Shown here in pieces: positions 46,038-55,164 of a DNA stretch of 64,000 bases. The notes below the pieces were generated by a model that had not been told where the DNA came from, did no database searches, and saw only the letters and a list, made by a program, of their open reading frames with translations. Where the stretch lies: assembly GCA_001602415.1 (NCBI GenBank), contig CP012155.1, positions 2,350,223 to 2,414,222 of the forward strand, in the 5' to 3' direction. The position numbers and the translations under genes are program-made. Position 1 is the stretch's first letter, and every line of letters begins with the position of its first letter. The DNA comes from Bacteroidetes bacterium UKL13-3. Its GTDB lineage: Bacteria > Bacteroidota > Bacteroidia > UKL13-3.

Positions 46038-46799
46038 TTATTCTATTCTGGCAATTTGTTTCGTATATTGAATTGCAAATCCAAAAAAATTCCATCGGCT
46101 TTTTTCGCCAGCAACAACCTTTCTGCTGCTCCAGTAAGGAATTATTTCCCATTTACGTTTTGCGTCATTTTTCATAAACGGTTTAACAGCTCTTTGCGGA
46201 GGTGAAACTGGCTTAAATACATAATCAACACCAACACTTAATGTAGGCCAATTAACTCCTTTATTAGGATCTTTAATTCCGACATTTGAAATATGATTGT
46301 ATTGGCCATAAACATTTACATTGAGTTGAGTATTTAATTTTACATGAATGCCTAAACCCAATGCAACATATCCACTAATTGGCAAACTATACGATTGGTT
46401 TGTTGGATTTTTATCTATTTGATATGGATTGGTAAGGTAAGCTAAGCCTTTAATTCCTTTTAATGAAGCACTCACTTTTTTACCATAACCCCAATATGGT
46501 TCAATATAAGTTGAAGCGTGAATACTTTGACCTAAAACAGCATTATCATAGTTAACATATTGTAGTATAAATCCTGTTCGTGGATAACAATTATAGGTAT
46601 TCCAAGTACGCTCATCCAACAACTGTTTATTCCATTCAATTTGCAAACCCCAAGGATAACTTCCATCTGTATTCTGAACATCTTTAGAATGCGCAAAAGT
46701 TAAACCTTTATCAAATGAAAAGCCTAAGCTAGTTTCCTTTAATTGTGCTTTCAAAGCAAAAAAACTCGTTACTGAAATTTAAAAAAAAATATATCGCAT
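46038..46799 (-). pseudogene. PagL-like lipid A deacylase gene with a stop in the signal peptide
   Basis: ATG 46799 reads MRYIFF, then TAA at 46779 to 46781, then ISVTSFFALKAQ, which together form a normal signal peptide if the TAA were a sense codon (TTA Leu or AAA Lys). The mature part of about 238 residues is an outer-membrane barrel with the PagL-type active-site motif HISNVGIKDPNKGVN (His, Ser) near residue 160. The family removes a 3-O-acyl chain from lipid A. The only possible downstream start is TTG 46754, which would lack a signal peptide. The 3' end is also altered: its TAA at 46038 lies in the IS1595-type right end. Confidence 0.75.
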
Positions 46800-46871
46800 A
46801 CAGTACAAACTAGATAAACAATTCTAGTTGGCATTATAAAGCTAATCCAACACAATAAACAATACTCAAAC

Positions 46872-49800
46872 CTACATATTCCTTCTATACTGCCCTCCCA
46901 CTTCAAACAATGAATGTGTTATCTGACCCAACGAACAATATTTAACGGTTTCCATCAATTCATTGAAAATATTTCCATTGTGGATGGCTACCTGTTGTAA
47001 TTTGTGTAGCATCTCTTTACCTTTTTCTTTATTGCCTGACTTCAGTTCATTCAACATCTTAATCTGAAACTCTTTTTCTTCAGTTGTTGAACGAATCACT
47101 TCTTTTGGTAAAATGGTTGGAGATCCTTTGCTGCTTAAGAACGTATTCACACCAATGATTGGAAACTCTCCGGAATGTTTCTGCATCTCGTAATACATAC
47201 TTTCTTCTTGAATCTTGTTGCGCTGGTACATTGTTTCCATGGCACCCAATACACCACCTCGTTCGGTTATTTTATCGAATTCACTTAATACGGCTTCTTC
47301 CACCAAATCAGTTAACTCTTCAATGATGAATGAACCTTGTAACGGGTTTTCATTTTTAGCCAATCCCAACTCGCGGTTGATGATTAACTGAATGGCCATT
47401 GCACGCCTCACCGATTCTTCGGTTGGTGTAGTGATGGCCTCATCATATGCATTTGTGTGTAATGAATTACAGTTGTCATAAATAGCATACAACGCCTGCA
47501 ATGTTGTGCGGATATCGTTAAAATCAATTTCCTGAGCATGCAATGAACGGCCAGATGTTTGAATATGGTATTTCAACATTTGTGATCGTTCGTTGGCACC
47601 GTATTTCAACTTCATAGCCTTGGCCCAAATTCTGCGGCTCACACGACCGATTACAGAATACTCGGGATCGATGCCGTTTGAGAAGAAAAACGATAAGTTA
47701 GGAGCAAAATCATCGATATTCATTCCACGACTAAGGTAATACTCAACAAATGTAAATCCGTTGGATAATGTTAGTGCTAATTGTGTAATTGGATTGGCTC
47801 CTGCTTCGGCAATATGATAACCGCTAATGGAAACGGAATAGAAATTACGAACAGCATTATCAATAAAATATTGCTGCACATCTCCCATTACCCGTAATGA
47901 AAATTCGGTAGAGAAAATACACGTATTTTGTGCCTGGTCTTCTTTTAAAATATCTGCTTGAACCGTTCCACGAACTTGCTTCAATGTATCAGCTTTAATT
48001 TTTGCATATACGTCAGCTGGAAGCACCATATCTCCGGTAACACCCAACAACATCAAGCCTAGGCCATCGTTACTTTCGGGCATTTCCTCATTGTATTTCG
48101 GTCGATTTGTTCCTCTATCTTTAAAAATAGCATCTATCTTTTTGTTCACCTCATCTTCCAATCCGTTTGCTTTGATATACAATTCACATTGTTGATCGAT
48201 TGCTGCATTCATAAAGAAAGCACAGATAATGGCAGCAGGACCGTTAATAGTCATTGATACCGAGGTTTTAGGATCGGCAAGATTGAAACCAGAATACAAT
48301 TTTTTAGCTGCATCCAAACTCCACACACTTACCCCCGAGTTACCAATTTTACCATAAATATCTGGGCGGTGATCAGGGTCATTTCCATACAAAGTAACCG
48401 AATCAAATGCGGTACTTAAACGTTTAGCTGGCATCCCTTGCGATACATAGTGAAAACGCTTGTTGGTGCGTTCAGGTCCACCTTCTCCTGCAAACATACG
48501 CGTTGGATCTTCTCCTTCGCGCTTAAATGGATAAATTCCTGCTGTATACGGAAAATCTCCCGGGAAATTTTCCTGTAATGCCCAACGCAAAATTTCGCCC
48601 CATGCCCTGTAATTAGGAACGGCTACTTTGGGAATTTGTGTATGCGAGAGAGATTCGGAATGTGTTTTGATTTTGATTTCCTTATCCCTCACTTTGAACA
48701 CATAGTATTCATTGCGGAATAAATCTTTCTTCTGTTCCCATGTTTCCAGTAAGATTTTGTTGCGCGGATCGAGGTTTAATTCAATATCTGCGTAAGCAGC
48801 TTTCAGTGCTTCAATCAAGCTTGCTTCTGTATTTTTTAAAGAAGATAATGTTTCGATAGCCGATTTTAAGCCATATAATTTATCTGCAATTTCTACTTGC
48901 TTATCAACCCATTTATCGTAGTTGCGGTTATTCTCCGAAATCTCTGAAAGATAACGCGTGCGAGATGGTGGAATGATGTAAATTTTCTCACTCATCTCAT
49001 CACTAATATGGTAAGTCGATTGTAAATCAGCTCCTGAACATTCAACAATTTTATCCATCACCGCCTTATACAAGCGATTCATTCCCGGATCATTAAACTG
49101 TGAAGCAATAGTTCCGAACACCGGCATTTCATCCGGATTTTTATCAAACAACTGATGGTTGCGTTGGTATTGTTTTTTAACATCACGCAATGCATCCAAC
49201 GCGCCTTTTTTATCAAACTTGTTAATCGCAATGATATCTGCAAAATCCAACATATCAATTTTTTCCAATTGCGTTGCAGCTCCATATTCAGGAGTCATTA
49301 CATACAAACTGGTATTGCTGTGCTCAATAATTTCTGTATCACTTTGTCCGATACCCGAAGTTTCCAAAATAATCAAATCGAAGCCTGCAGCTTTAACAAT
49401 ATCTACTGCTTCCTTAACATATTTAGATAAAGCTAAGTTACTCTGGCGGGTAGCCAATGAACGCATGTACACACGAGGATTTTTTATCGAATTCATACGA
49501 ATACGATCTCCTAGCAGTGCTCCACCAGTTTTACGTTTACTAGGGTCAACAGAAATAATGGCAACCGTTTTGTTTTTAAAATCCAACAAAAATCTGCGCA
49601 CCAATTCATCAACCAACGATGACTTTCCTGCTCCTCCTGTTCCTGTTATTCCTAAAACAGGAATGGTGCTAGTAACAATTGATTTTGAAATTTCATCATG
49701 CTGCTTAACAAACGTTTCAGGGAAATTTTCGGCAGCAGAAATAAGTTTAGCTATCGATTTATAATCTTTATCCTTTAGATGTTTTACTTCACCATTCAAA

Positions 49801-50249
49801 TTTGCGCCAGTGGCAAAATCACATTTTTGCAACATATCGTTAATCATACCCTGCAACCCCATTGCACGCCCATCATCCGGACCATAAATACGGGTAATGC
49901 CATACTGATGTAATTCTTCCATCTCTTCAGGAAGAATTGTTCCTCCTCCTCCACCAAAAATCTTGATATGTCCGCAACCCTTTTGTTTCAACAAATCGTG
50001 CATAAACTTGAAATATTCCACATGCCCTCCTTGGTAAGATGTCATTGCAATAGCATTAGCATCTTCTTGAATAGCAGTATCAACAACCTCCTCTGCACTC
50101 CTATCATGACCTAAATGAATAACTTCTGCTCCAGTAGCTTGTATAATTCTGCGCATGATGTTGATGGCAGCATCGTGACCGTCAAATAATGCGGCAGCTG
50201 TTACAATTCGGATTTTATTTTGAGGGATATATTTTTCAATCGTTTCCAT
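46872..50249 (-). CDS. icmF: fused isobutyryl-CoA/methylmalonyl-CoA-type mutase IcmF
   Basis: IcmF interconverts isobutyryl-CoA and n-butyryl-CoA (or related acyl-CoAs) with adenosylcobalamin, and carries its own G-protein chaperone. Domain order over 1125 residues: B12-binding domain (residues 8 to about 145, with [10 protein letters not shown] and FGGGGGTI), MeaB-type GTPase (about 190 to 420, P-loop [13 protein letters not shown]), linker, then the mutase TIM barrel (about 530 to 1125). This fused layout distinguishes it from separate mcmA/mcmB genes. ATG 50249 is used; a TTG six bases upstream is less likely. No cobalamin riboswitch was seen ahead of it. Confidence 0.95.
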   Translation of the reverse strand: METIEKYIPQNKIRIVTAAALFDGHDAAINIMRRIIQATGAEVIHLGHDRSAEEVVDTAIQEDANAIAMTSYQGGHVEYFKFMHDLLKQKGCGHIKIFGGGGGTILPEEMEELHQYGITRIYGPDDGRAMGLQGMINDMLQKCDFATGANLNGEVKHLKDKDYKSIAKLISAAENFPETFVKQHDEISKSIVTSTIPVLGITGTGGAGKSSLVDELVRRFLLDFKNKTVAIISVDPSKRKTGGALLGDRIRMNSIKNPRVYMRSLATRQSNLALSKYVKEAVDIVKAAGFDLIILETSGIGQSDTEIIEHSNTSLYVMTPEYGAATQLEKIDMLDFADIIAINKFDKKGALDALRDVKKQYQRNHQLFDKNPDEMPVFGTIASQFNDPGMNRLYKAVMDKIVECSGADLQSTYHISDEMSEKIYIIPPSRTRYLSEISENNRNYDKWVDKQVEIADKLYGLKSAIETLSSLKNTEASLIEALKAAYADIELNLDPRNKILLETWEQKKDLFRNEYYVFKVRDKEIKIKTHSESLSHTQIPKVAVPNYRAWGEILRWALQENFPGDFPYTAGIYPFKREGEDPTRMFAGEGGPERTNKRFHYVSQGMPAKRLSTAFDSVTLYGNDPDHRPDIYGKIGNSGVSVWSLDAAKKLYSGFNLADPKTSVSMTINGPAAIICAFFMNAAIDQQCELYIKANGLEDEVNKKIDAIFKDRGTNRPKYNEEMPESNDGLGLMLLGVTGDMVLPADVYAKIKADTLKQVRGTVQADILKEDQAQNTCIFSTEFSLRVMGDVQQYFIDNAVRNFYSVSISGYHIAEAGANPITQLALTLSNGFTFVEYYLSRGMNIDDFAPNLSFFFSNGIDPEYSVIGRVSRRIWAKAMKLKYGANERSQMLKYHIQTSGRSLHAQEIDFNDIRTTLQALYAIYDNCNSLHTNAYDEAITTPTEESVRRAMAIQLIINRELGLAKNENPLQGSFIIEELTDLVEEAVLSEFDKITERGGVLGAMETMYQRNKIQEESMYYEMQKHSGEFPIIGVNTFLSSKGSPTILPKEVIRSTTEEKEFQIKMLNELKSGNKEKGKEMLHKLQQVAIHNGNIFNELMETVKYCSLGQITHSLFEVGGQYRRNM

Positions 50250-50287
50250 GTACAATGTTGATTGTTTGTATGAGGCAAAATTAAGAG

Positions 50288-50312
50288 AAAAAGCCGTATT
50301 TCATAGGCTTTT
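50288..50312 (-). terminator. terminator downstream of the DUF2490 gene
   Basis: On the minus strand AAAAGCC pairs with GGCTTTTT around a 10-base loop and ends in a T run, 17 bases after the DUF2490 stop and before icmF. It implies separate transcription of the two. Confidence 0.65.
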
Positions 50313-50328
50313 CGGAGAGCCTTGATTT

Positions 50329-51090
50329 CTAGAAATTAAACAAAACTCCACTTCGCATATTGCTAAAGGTTTGCGGAACACCCAGAGGAGGTCGGTTATC
50401 ATTAAAAATATTTGCAGCAAAACGTACTTGTAATAATTTACTTACCGAAAAATCTAGCCTCAGCTCTGTTTGAATGCGCCTATCGCTCAACTGAATTAGG
50501 CGAGGCTGATACATAATGAGCATATCAATAACCACTCCAGGAACCTTAGTAAATACGTACGAAAAATACATATTTAATCGCTCATTTGAATTTACTTGAA
50601 TGGGATCGCGCATCTCTTCATGTTCAAAAAACAATGATGCTCCTGTGTATATTTTAATACTATCGGCTTTAAATATTTTGTAGCGCGGACCACCACCTAA
50701 AATAAACCGCGGATACAAGCGCATTTGTTTGCTAAATTGAACTTGAGTGAACGCTTCATAAGTGAGCCTATCTGTTTTTTTGTAATTGTACCTTACGTGT
50801 TGATAACCTCTGTTTTCAAAATCACCTTCGGAAGATTGAATGATGGAAAGATCGTTCAATAACATTACAGCGTGTTGCTCCTTTACGTATAATAAATTCA
50901 GTCGCGTATTCAAATTGGAAATACTGGTTTGGTTTTGAATATACGAGTAGGCAAACTCGCCCTGCCCAATCCAGCCCTGCCTGTTTTCATTCATCCGTTT
51001 ACTTTCAATATTGATAACCTGTGCTTTTACAGAATACACGTTCAATAGTAAACCAAGGTAAATTGCCGCTTTGCGTAAAAATATGCTCAT
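50329..51090 (-). CDS. DUF2490 family outer-membrane protein
   Basis: The 253-residue protein has a signal peptide (RKAAIYLGLLLNVYS, cleavage near VKAQ) and a barrel-like body with GWIGQGEFAYSYIQNQ and HVRYNYKKTDRLTYEAFTQVQFSKQMRLYPRFILGGG-type strands, as in DUF2490. Function is unknown. ATG 51090 is chosen for the signal peptide; the same frame is open upstream to 51765, but that part lies antisense to the DUF5606 gene and is low-complexity. It ends in NF, an aromatic C-terminus. Confidence 0.82.
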   Translation of the reverse strand: MSIFLRKAAIYLGLLLNVYSVKAQVINIESKRMNENRQGWIGQGEFAYSYIQNQTSISNLNTRLNLLYVKEQHAVMLLNDLSIIQSSEGDFENRGYQHVRYNYKKTDRLTYEAFTQVQFSKQMRLYPRFILGGGPRYKIFKADSIKIYTGASLFFEHEEMRDPIQVNSNERLNMYFSYVFTKVPGVVIDMLIMYQPRLIQLSDRRIQTELRLDFSVSKLLQVRFAANIFNDNRPPLGVPQTFSNMRSGVLFNF

Positions 51091-51138
51091 ATAACAAGTT
51101 GCAATTTGCAGGGATAGTTGCAAATTTTCAAAAAATAC

Positions 51139-51146
51139 TACATTTG
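51139..51146 (+). promoter_or_regulatory. putative -7 promoter box for the DUF5606 gene
   Basis: TACATTTG matches TAnnTTTG exactly and ends 26 bases before ATG 51173. Confidence 0.5.
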
Positions 51147-51172
51147 CCACCTCGAAAAGAAAAACAAACAGT

Positions 51173-51787
51173 ATGGATTTAAAAGAAATCGTAGCAATTG
51201 CAGGGATTAGTGGATTGCACAAAATTATCGGTCGTAGTAAAAACGGTTTGATTCTTGAAACAATGAGCGAACCTAAAAAACGTTTTGCTACAGGTATGCA
51301 TGATAAAGTATCGGTATTAGAAGATATATCGATATATACAATAGAGGGTGATGTGCAATTAGCAGAAGTGTTTGTAAAATTAAACGAAGTTGAAAAAACA
51401 GGTAATGTAGTTCCTTCGTCTAAAGACGATTCAAAAACACAACGAGCTTGCGTTAACACGGCTGTGAAATTAGACAACGAGCGTGTATACGATTCGGATA
51501 TCAAAAAATTAATTACTTGGTATAACTTACTAAAAGGACAATTAGATTTCGCTTCGTTACTTGGAGAACCAGCCGCTGAAACAGAAGATAAACCGAAAAA
51601 AGTAAGTAAAAAAGCAAAAGCTGATGATGCAGAAGAAGTAGCTGAAGAAGCCAAACCCAAAAAAGTTGCTGCGAAAAAATCGGCCGCGCCTAAAGCTCCT
51701 AAAACGGCTGCGCCTAAAGATATGAACACCAAAGTAATTAGTAAAGGTGCCGGTACTAAAAACACATACAGACCAAAATCTGTATAA
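51173..51787 (+). CDS. DUF5606 protein with Lys/Ala-rich tail
   Basis: The first 140 or so residues (MDLKEIVAIAGISGLHKI, then TMSEPKKRF, LAEVFVKLNEVEK, KLITWYNLLK) match the conserved Bacteroidota DUF5606 family, of unknown function. The C-terminal 65 residues are a disordered Lys/Ala/Pro-rich tail with KKVAAKKSAAPKAPK, similar in composition to histone H1 tails and to the DksA fusion at 61070, suggesting nucleic-acid or acidic-partner binding. That link is inference. A terminator follows. Confidence 0.82.
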   Translation: MDLKEIVAIAGISGLHKIIGRSKNGLILETMSEPKKRFATGMHDKVSVLEDISIYTIEGDVQLAEVFVKLNEVEKTGNVVPSSKDDSKTQRACVNTAVKLDNERVYDSDIKKLITWYNLLKGQLDFASLLGEPAAETEDKPKKVSKKAKADDAEEVAEEAKPKKVAAKKSAAPKAPKTAAPKDMNTKVISKGAGTKNTYRPKSV

Positions 51788-51809
51788 GATTATTTGTTAT
51801 TGAACATAC

Positions 51810-51845
51810 AAAGCTGTCGGTATTAACTGACAGCTTTTTTTATAC
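51810..51845 (+). terminator. terminator of the DUF5606 gene
   Basis: AAAGCTGTC pairs perfectly with GACAGCTTT around a 10-base loop and is followed by a run of seven or more T residues. Confidence 0.9.
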
Positions 51846-51972
51846 CTTCTTTTCTGCGGTTCTAGACTTTACATTTGCGTTACTCTGAAAATTTCATTAA
51901 ACGCGCAACCGCAAAATGTGAAATATGAAATGAAAAGGATCGGGAAGTTTAACTCTTGTTTAGATTGGGCTC

Positions 51973-52701
51973 TTACGCCAAAACCTCTGCCAGTATTTTG
52001 TGTGATTTCAAGTCGATAAATCCAATAATGTGTTCACGGTAATAATCGATTGTATGCTCAAGAAGAGCGGTTCTTTCCGTGTAACTCATTGTCACATTCT
52101 TAAACTCTAGTGTACTACTCTGCAACAACATCGACATTTTTTGGCTGAGTGAAGGCGACAATTGGTATGGATTTCGGGCATCATACGGTTCAAAAATTCC
52201 TTCTTTAAAATCAAATCCGTTTGTATGTTCGGTAAAGGCTCCTTTGGGATGAAACCCTAAATAACGAGTGAGTTGCAACAAGAAAAATAATGGGAAATTG
52301 TTCACTTTATCCGCCTCCAAATCCAACAATTGTATTGCGTGGTACAAAAATGAAAATAGCGGAGCGTCAGGCTGGTTCTCTTCCCGCAATACCTTATTCA
52401 TAACCTCTGCCATAAAAATCCCCACCGAACTTTTCACCATATCAAAATGTAAAGAGTGCAGTTGTGGTGTGCATTTTAACTCCTTGATGCGTTGTAAATT
52501 TTTTTGCTGTTGATGGTAGGCCTCTAACTCCAACAAGGATAGAGGAAGCAAATGCGAAGGACGAATAGCTCCTTTTTTAGATCGAACACCATTCACCATG
52601 TAGGATTGCAAACCGTGCGTATCGGTAAAACATTTAAGCACAACGCTGTTCTCGGAGTAATCAATGGTTTTAATAACTATAGCTTTACATTTAATGAGCA
52701 T
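51973..52701 (-). CDS. recO: DNA repair protein RecO
   Basis: RecO anneals single strands and helps load RecA in the RecFOR pathway. The 242-residue protein has the N-terminal OB fold (ATG 52701, KCKAIVIKTIDYSENSVVLKCF-like) and a helical C-terminal domain with LTRYLGFHP. It lies 32 bases downstream of the porZ-like gene on the same strand and is probably cotranscribed. Zinc-finger cysteines found in some RecO proteins are absent. Confidence 0.92.
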   Translation of the reverse strand: MLIKCKAIVIKTIDYSENSVVLKCFTDTHGLQSYMVNGVRSKKGAIRPSHLLPLSLLELEAYHQQQKNLQRIKELKCTPQLHSLHFDMVKSSVGIFMAEVMNKVLREENQPDAPLFSFLYHAIQLLDLEADKVNNFPLFFLLQLTRYLGFHPKGAFTEHTNGFDFKEGIFEPYDARNPYQLSPSLSQKMSMLLQSSTLEFKNVTMSYTERTALLEHTIDYYREHIIGFIDLKSHKILAEVLA

Positions 52702-52733
52702 CCGATGGTAAATTGAAAAACCGAAAGTACTGT

Positions 52734-55046
52734 TTAATTGATAAACACTACCTTAGCAACATTGGTTTCGGAGCCTTCGGCATTGGTTGAATAAATTAAA
52801 TACACTCCCGTTGCTGTGCGTTTTCCTGTGAAGTTTCTACCATCCCAAGTAGCCATTCCTCCATTGGCTCTGGTTTCATATACCATTTGTCCTTTAATAT
52901 CGGTAATCTTTACGTAAGCATTATTAACTAGGCCTTTTACAGCTATAAGCCCTGTATAATCTGGCCCAACAGGATTGGGATAAACCATTACGTTACTGTG
53001 GATTTCCTTAGCTTCGGTGGCATTACTCATAAACGAAATAATTCCCTTTTCGGTAATAAAAAAAACTTCACCGCTTTGGTCGTTTATACCAATTTCCAAA
53101 ATGATATCCGACAGCAGTGGGCTGTTACTCATGTTAAAATTATGAATTACCGTATAGCCGTCAGAAGATACAAGCCAAACACCATTTGCGGTGCCAATCC
53201 ACTTTCGGTTGGCAGCATCAACTTTAATGCAATTAATGGGTGTATTTCCCAAAAAATTGGAATACACCAATCCCGTTTTAATTACAATTTGTTGCGCATC
53301 AAAATTGGCTCCGTTCTTAAACACATTTTCGGGATTTCTAAAAATGCACAACCCCTGATCGGTTCCTACCCAAAGTTCACCTTTTTGATCCTTTGTTACA
53401 CACAACACCGTGTTACTAGGCAAATACCCATTTCCCTTATTTGTGTTAAGCGTTTTAAACTGATCATCTGATTCATCCAATACTTTTGATCCACTATTGA
53501 AAACATACAGACCTAACCCACGTGTGGAAAATATCCATTTATTGTTTTGATCATCGATGGTAAGAAAACCAAATCGCCTATCAACCGAAATGGGTAATGA
53601 AAAAGATTTCCAAGTTTTACTTGAAGCTTCAAATACCGAAATTGGCGTTACAGCTTCTGAGTTACTCACCCAAAGATTGTTCTTATCATCAAACGCTAAA
53701 CCTGATACGTAAACAGGACCAGGATTTCCATTTGGAGAACGCAGTGAGCTGTTTGAGGTATCGTATTTATTCAGAACAGTTTCACCGTTAACTTCTATAA
53801 TACCATATCCAAAACTTCCAATAAATGCATTTTTGGTGATTGGATGAATGGCCACATCAATAAAATCGCGAGCGTTGATGATTGTTGAATCTAGACTATT
53901 GCTATATCCATACCATTCATTGTTTTCAAACCAGCTAAACTTGTTGTTATTAAACTGCGGAGCCCAACCTCCGGCAATACCAAATCCGTTAACCCCACCA
54001 GCAGTTAACCACATTTTACCGCCTCCATAAACCATGCGGGTTGCTGTTATTGCCATCGGACCCGATGGAGCAAGGTAATCAAGAGCATTTGTTACGCCAT
54101 CAACCCTAATTAAATACTGATTAGGCACCAACATAAAGAAATCTTTCGTGCTACTGAGCAAGGCTGTTTTGGCAAAACGTTGACTCATGGTTGTGGTTAT
54201 GCCTTGAGCATTTTGCGTTACAATTAAATCATCTAACGTTATCACCAAATGATTGCTGGTTACCCGCATATCCTTGGTTTGGTTCTTTCCAAGTCCGTTG
54301 TATGCATTCCAAGTATTCCCATCAAATGTCTGTATGGATGAATCAACAACCGCGTATAATTTATCATTAAACACCTCCATTAAACTACTTAAAGTAGATG
54401 GCTTTATTAACTGCCAAAAGCTAAAATCGCTCAGGTTTGAACTGCTAAGTGATGCTGCGTAAATGCCCTTCTTAGAGGCGGCATAAATTTTCCCATCAAA
54501 TACAGCCACATCTGTAATGGCTAAATTGGTTCCATTAGCACCTAAATTTAGATAACTATCAACCAGGCGTCTGCGGGGAATATCAACCAATACAATTCCG
54601 AAGCTGCATGATAGGTAAGCCGTTTGGTTAATTATTGAAATATTATTGAGTGTTTTATCCCCAATAATTCGTTTGTTAAAAATGTCCGGGATATTGTAAA
54701 CCACACCATCCTTTATTAAATCAATATTCAGGTTATCGTAACCAACAACAATGGTTCGTGAGGGGGCGTGGTAACGTATTTGTTTCACATTTACATCCGA
54801 TAAGCCCGTGACACGGGAAAGTACTTCAACTGAACGTTCCTCCTTATCGTAAGTAAAAATAGCACTATTGTTTCCTACATAAATTTTCGAACCAACTTCT
54901 TCCAAACAATTATTATCAACAAAAGATGCATGCACCCTCCACGAATTGATAGCCGGAACTGCAGGCTGTGCCCAAACCAATGAACACAAAAAACTGTTAA
55001 CCAACGCGAAAAACAACAGAAGGATACTCGATTTAACTTTATTCAT
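52734..55046 (-). CDS. porZ: PorZ-like T9SS surface protein
   Basis: PorZ is a surface-exposed T9SS component linked to delivery of the anionic LPS anchor to cargo. The 770-residue protein has a signal peptide (cleavage near VWAQ), two seven-bladed beta-propeller-like domains (residues about 30 to 680, opening NSWRVHASF, GLSDVNVKQI, and later LWVSNSEA and LWVGTDQGL two-component-propeller repeats), and a C-terminal sorting-type domain from about residue 690 (VYPNPVGP, TDIKGQMVY, TGVYLIYS). The N-terminal pattern and the CTD agree with PorZ. It precedes recO. Confidence 0.85.
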   Translation of the reverse strand: MNKVKSSILLLFFALVNSFLCSLVWAQPAVPAINSWRVHASFVDNNCLEEVGSKIYVGNNSAIFTYDKEERSVEVLSRVTGLSDVNVKQIRYHAPSRTIVVGYDNLNIDLIKDGVVYNIPDIFNKRIIGDKTLNNISIINQTAYLSCSFGIVLVDIPRRRLVDSYLNLGANGTNLAITDVAVFDGKIYAASKKGIYAASLSSSNLSDFSFWQLIKPSTLSSLMEVFNDKLYAVVDSSIQTFDGNTWNAYNGLGKNQTKDMRVTSNHLVITLDDLIVTQNAQGITTTMSQRFAKTALLSSTKDFFMLVPNQYLIRVDGVTNALDYLAPSGPMAITATRMVYGGGKMWLTAGGVNGFGIAGGWAPQFNNNKFSWFENNEWYGYSNSLDSTIINARDFIDVAIHPITKNAFIGSFGYGIIEVNGETVLNKYDTSNSSLRSPNGNPGPVYVSGLAFDDKNNLWVSNSEAVTPISVFEASSKTWKSFSLPISVDRRFGFLTIDDQNNKWIFSTRGLGLYVFNSGSKVLDESDDQFKTLNTNKGNGYLPSNTVLCVTKDQKGELWVGTDQGLCIFRNPENVFKNGANFDAQQIVIKTGLVYSNFLGNTPINCIKVDAANRKWIGTANGVWLVSSDGYTVIHNFNMSNSPLLSDIILEIGINDQSGEVFFITEKGIISFMSNATEAKEIHSNVMVYPNPVGPDYTGLIAVKGLVNNAYVKITDIKGQMVYETRANGGMATWDGRNFTGKRTATGVYLIYSTNAEGSETNVAKVVFIN

Positions 55047-55150
55047 AACGAAAGCTTAACGACCAAATACTTATGCTTGGTATTCCACGAAAATAGAAAT
55101 TAAGCCCAAAAGAATTTGAAAACTTTCCACAGGGATTAGGCTAAGTTCTC

Positions 55151-55158
55151 TATTTTTG
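55151..55158 (+). promoter_or_regulatory. putative -7 promoter box for the RND-family gene
   Basis: TATTTTTG matches TAnnTTTG exactly and ends six bases before ATG 55165, so the transcript would be leaderless or nearly so. Confidence 0.6.
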
Positions 55159-55164
55159 CCAGCT

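Larger units (their letters stand above)
43981..46044 (+). mobile_element. IS1595-type element carrying a nested IS982 element
   Basis: Left end AGAATAACTCATATACTT followed by ACCCCA (43981 to 44004) and the complement of the right end (46021 to 46044) match at about 21 of 24 positions, giving terminal inverted repeats. Inside are an IS1595-type transposase and, inserted at its 3' end, a complete IS982. Joining across the IS982 restores a C-terminus of the first transposase (LLNSYWGS). The flanks (left ATCATTTTTT, right ATTCTGGCAA) do not show a target duplication, so a deletion or rearrangement may have occurred. Confidence 0.8.

Noticed and set aside
51091-51765. Long open minus-strand extension of the DUF2490 gene
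   Set aside because: It is antisense to the DUF5606 gene, is low-complexity because of that gene's Lys/Ala codons, and lies upstream of a clear signal peptide start at 51090.
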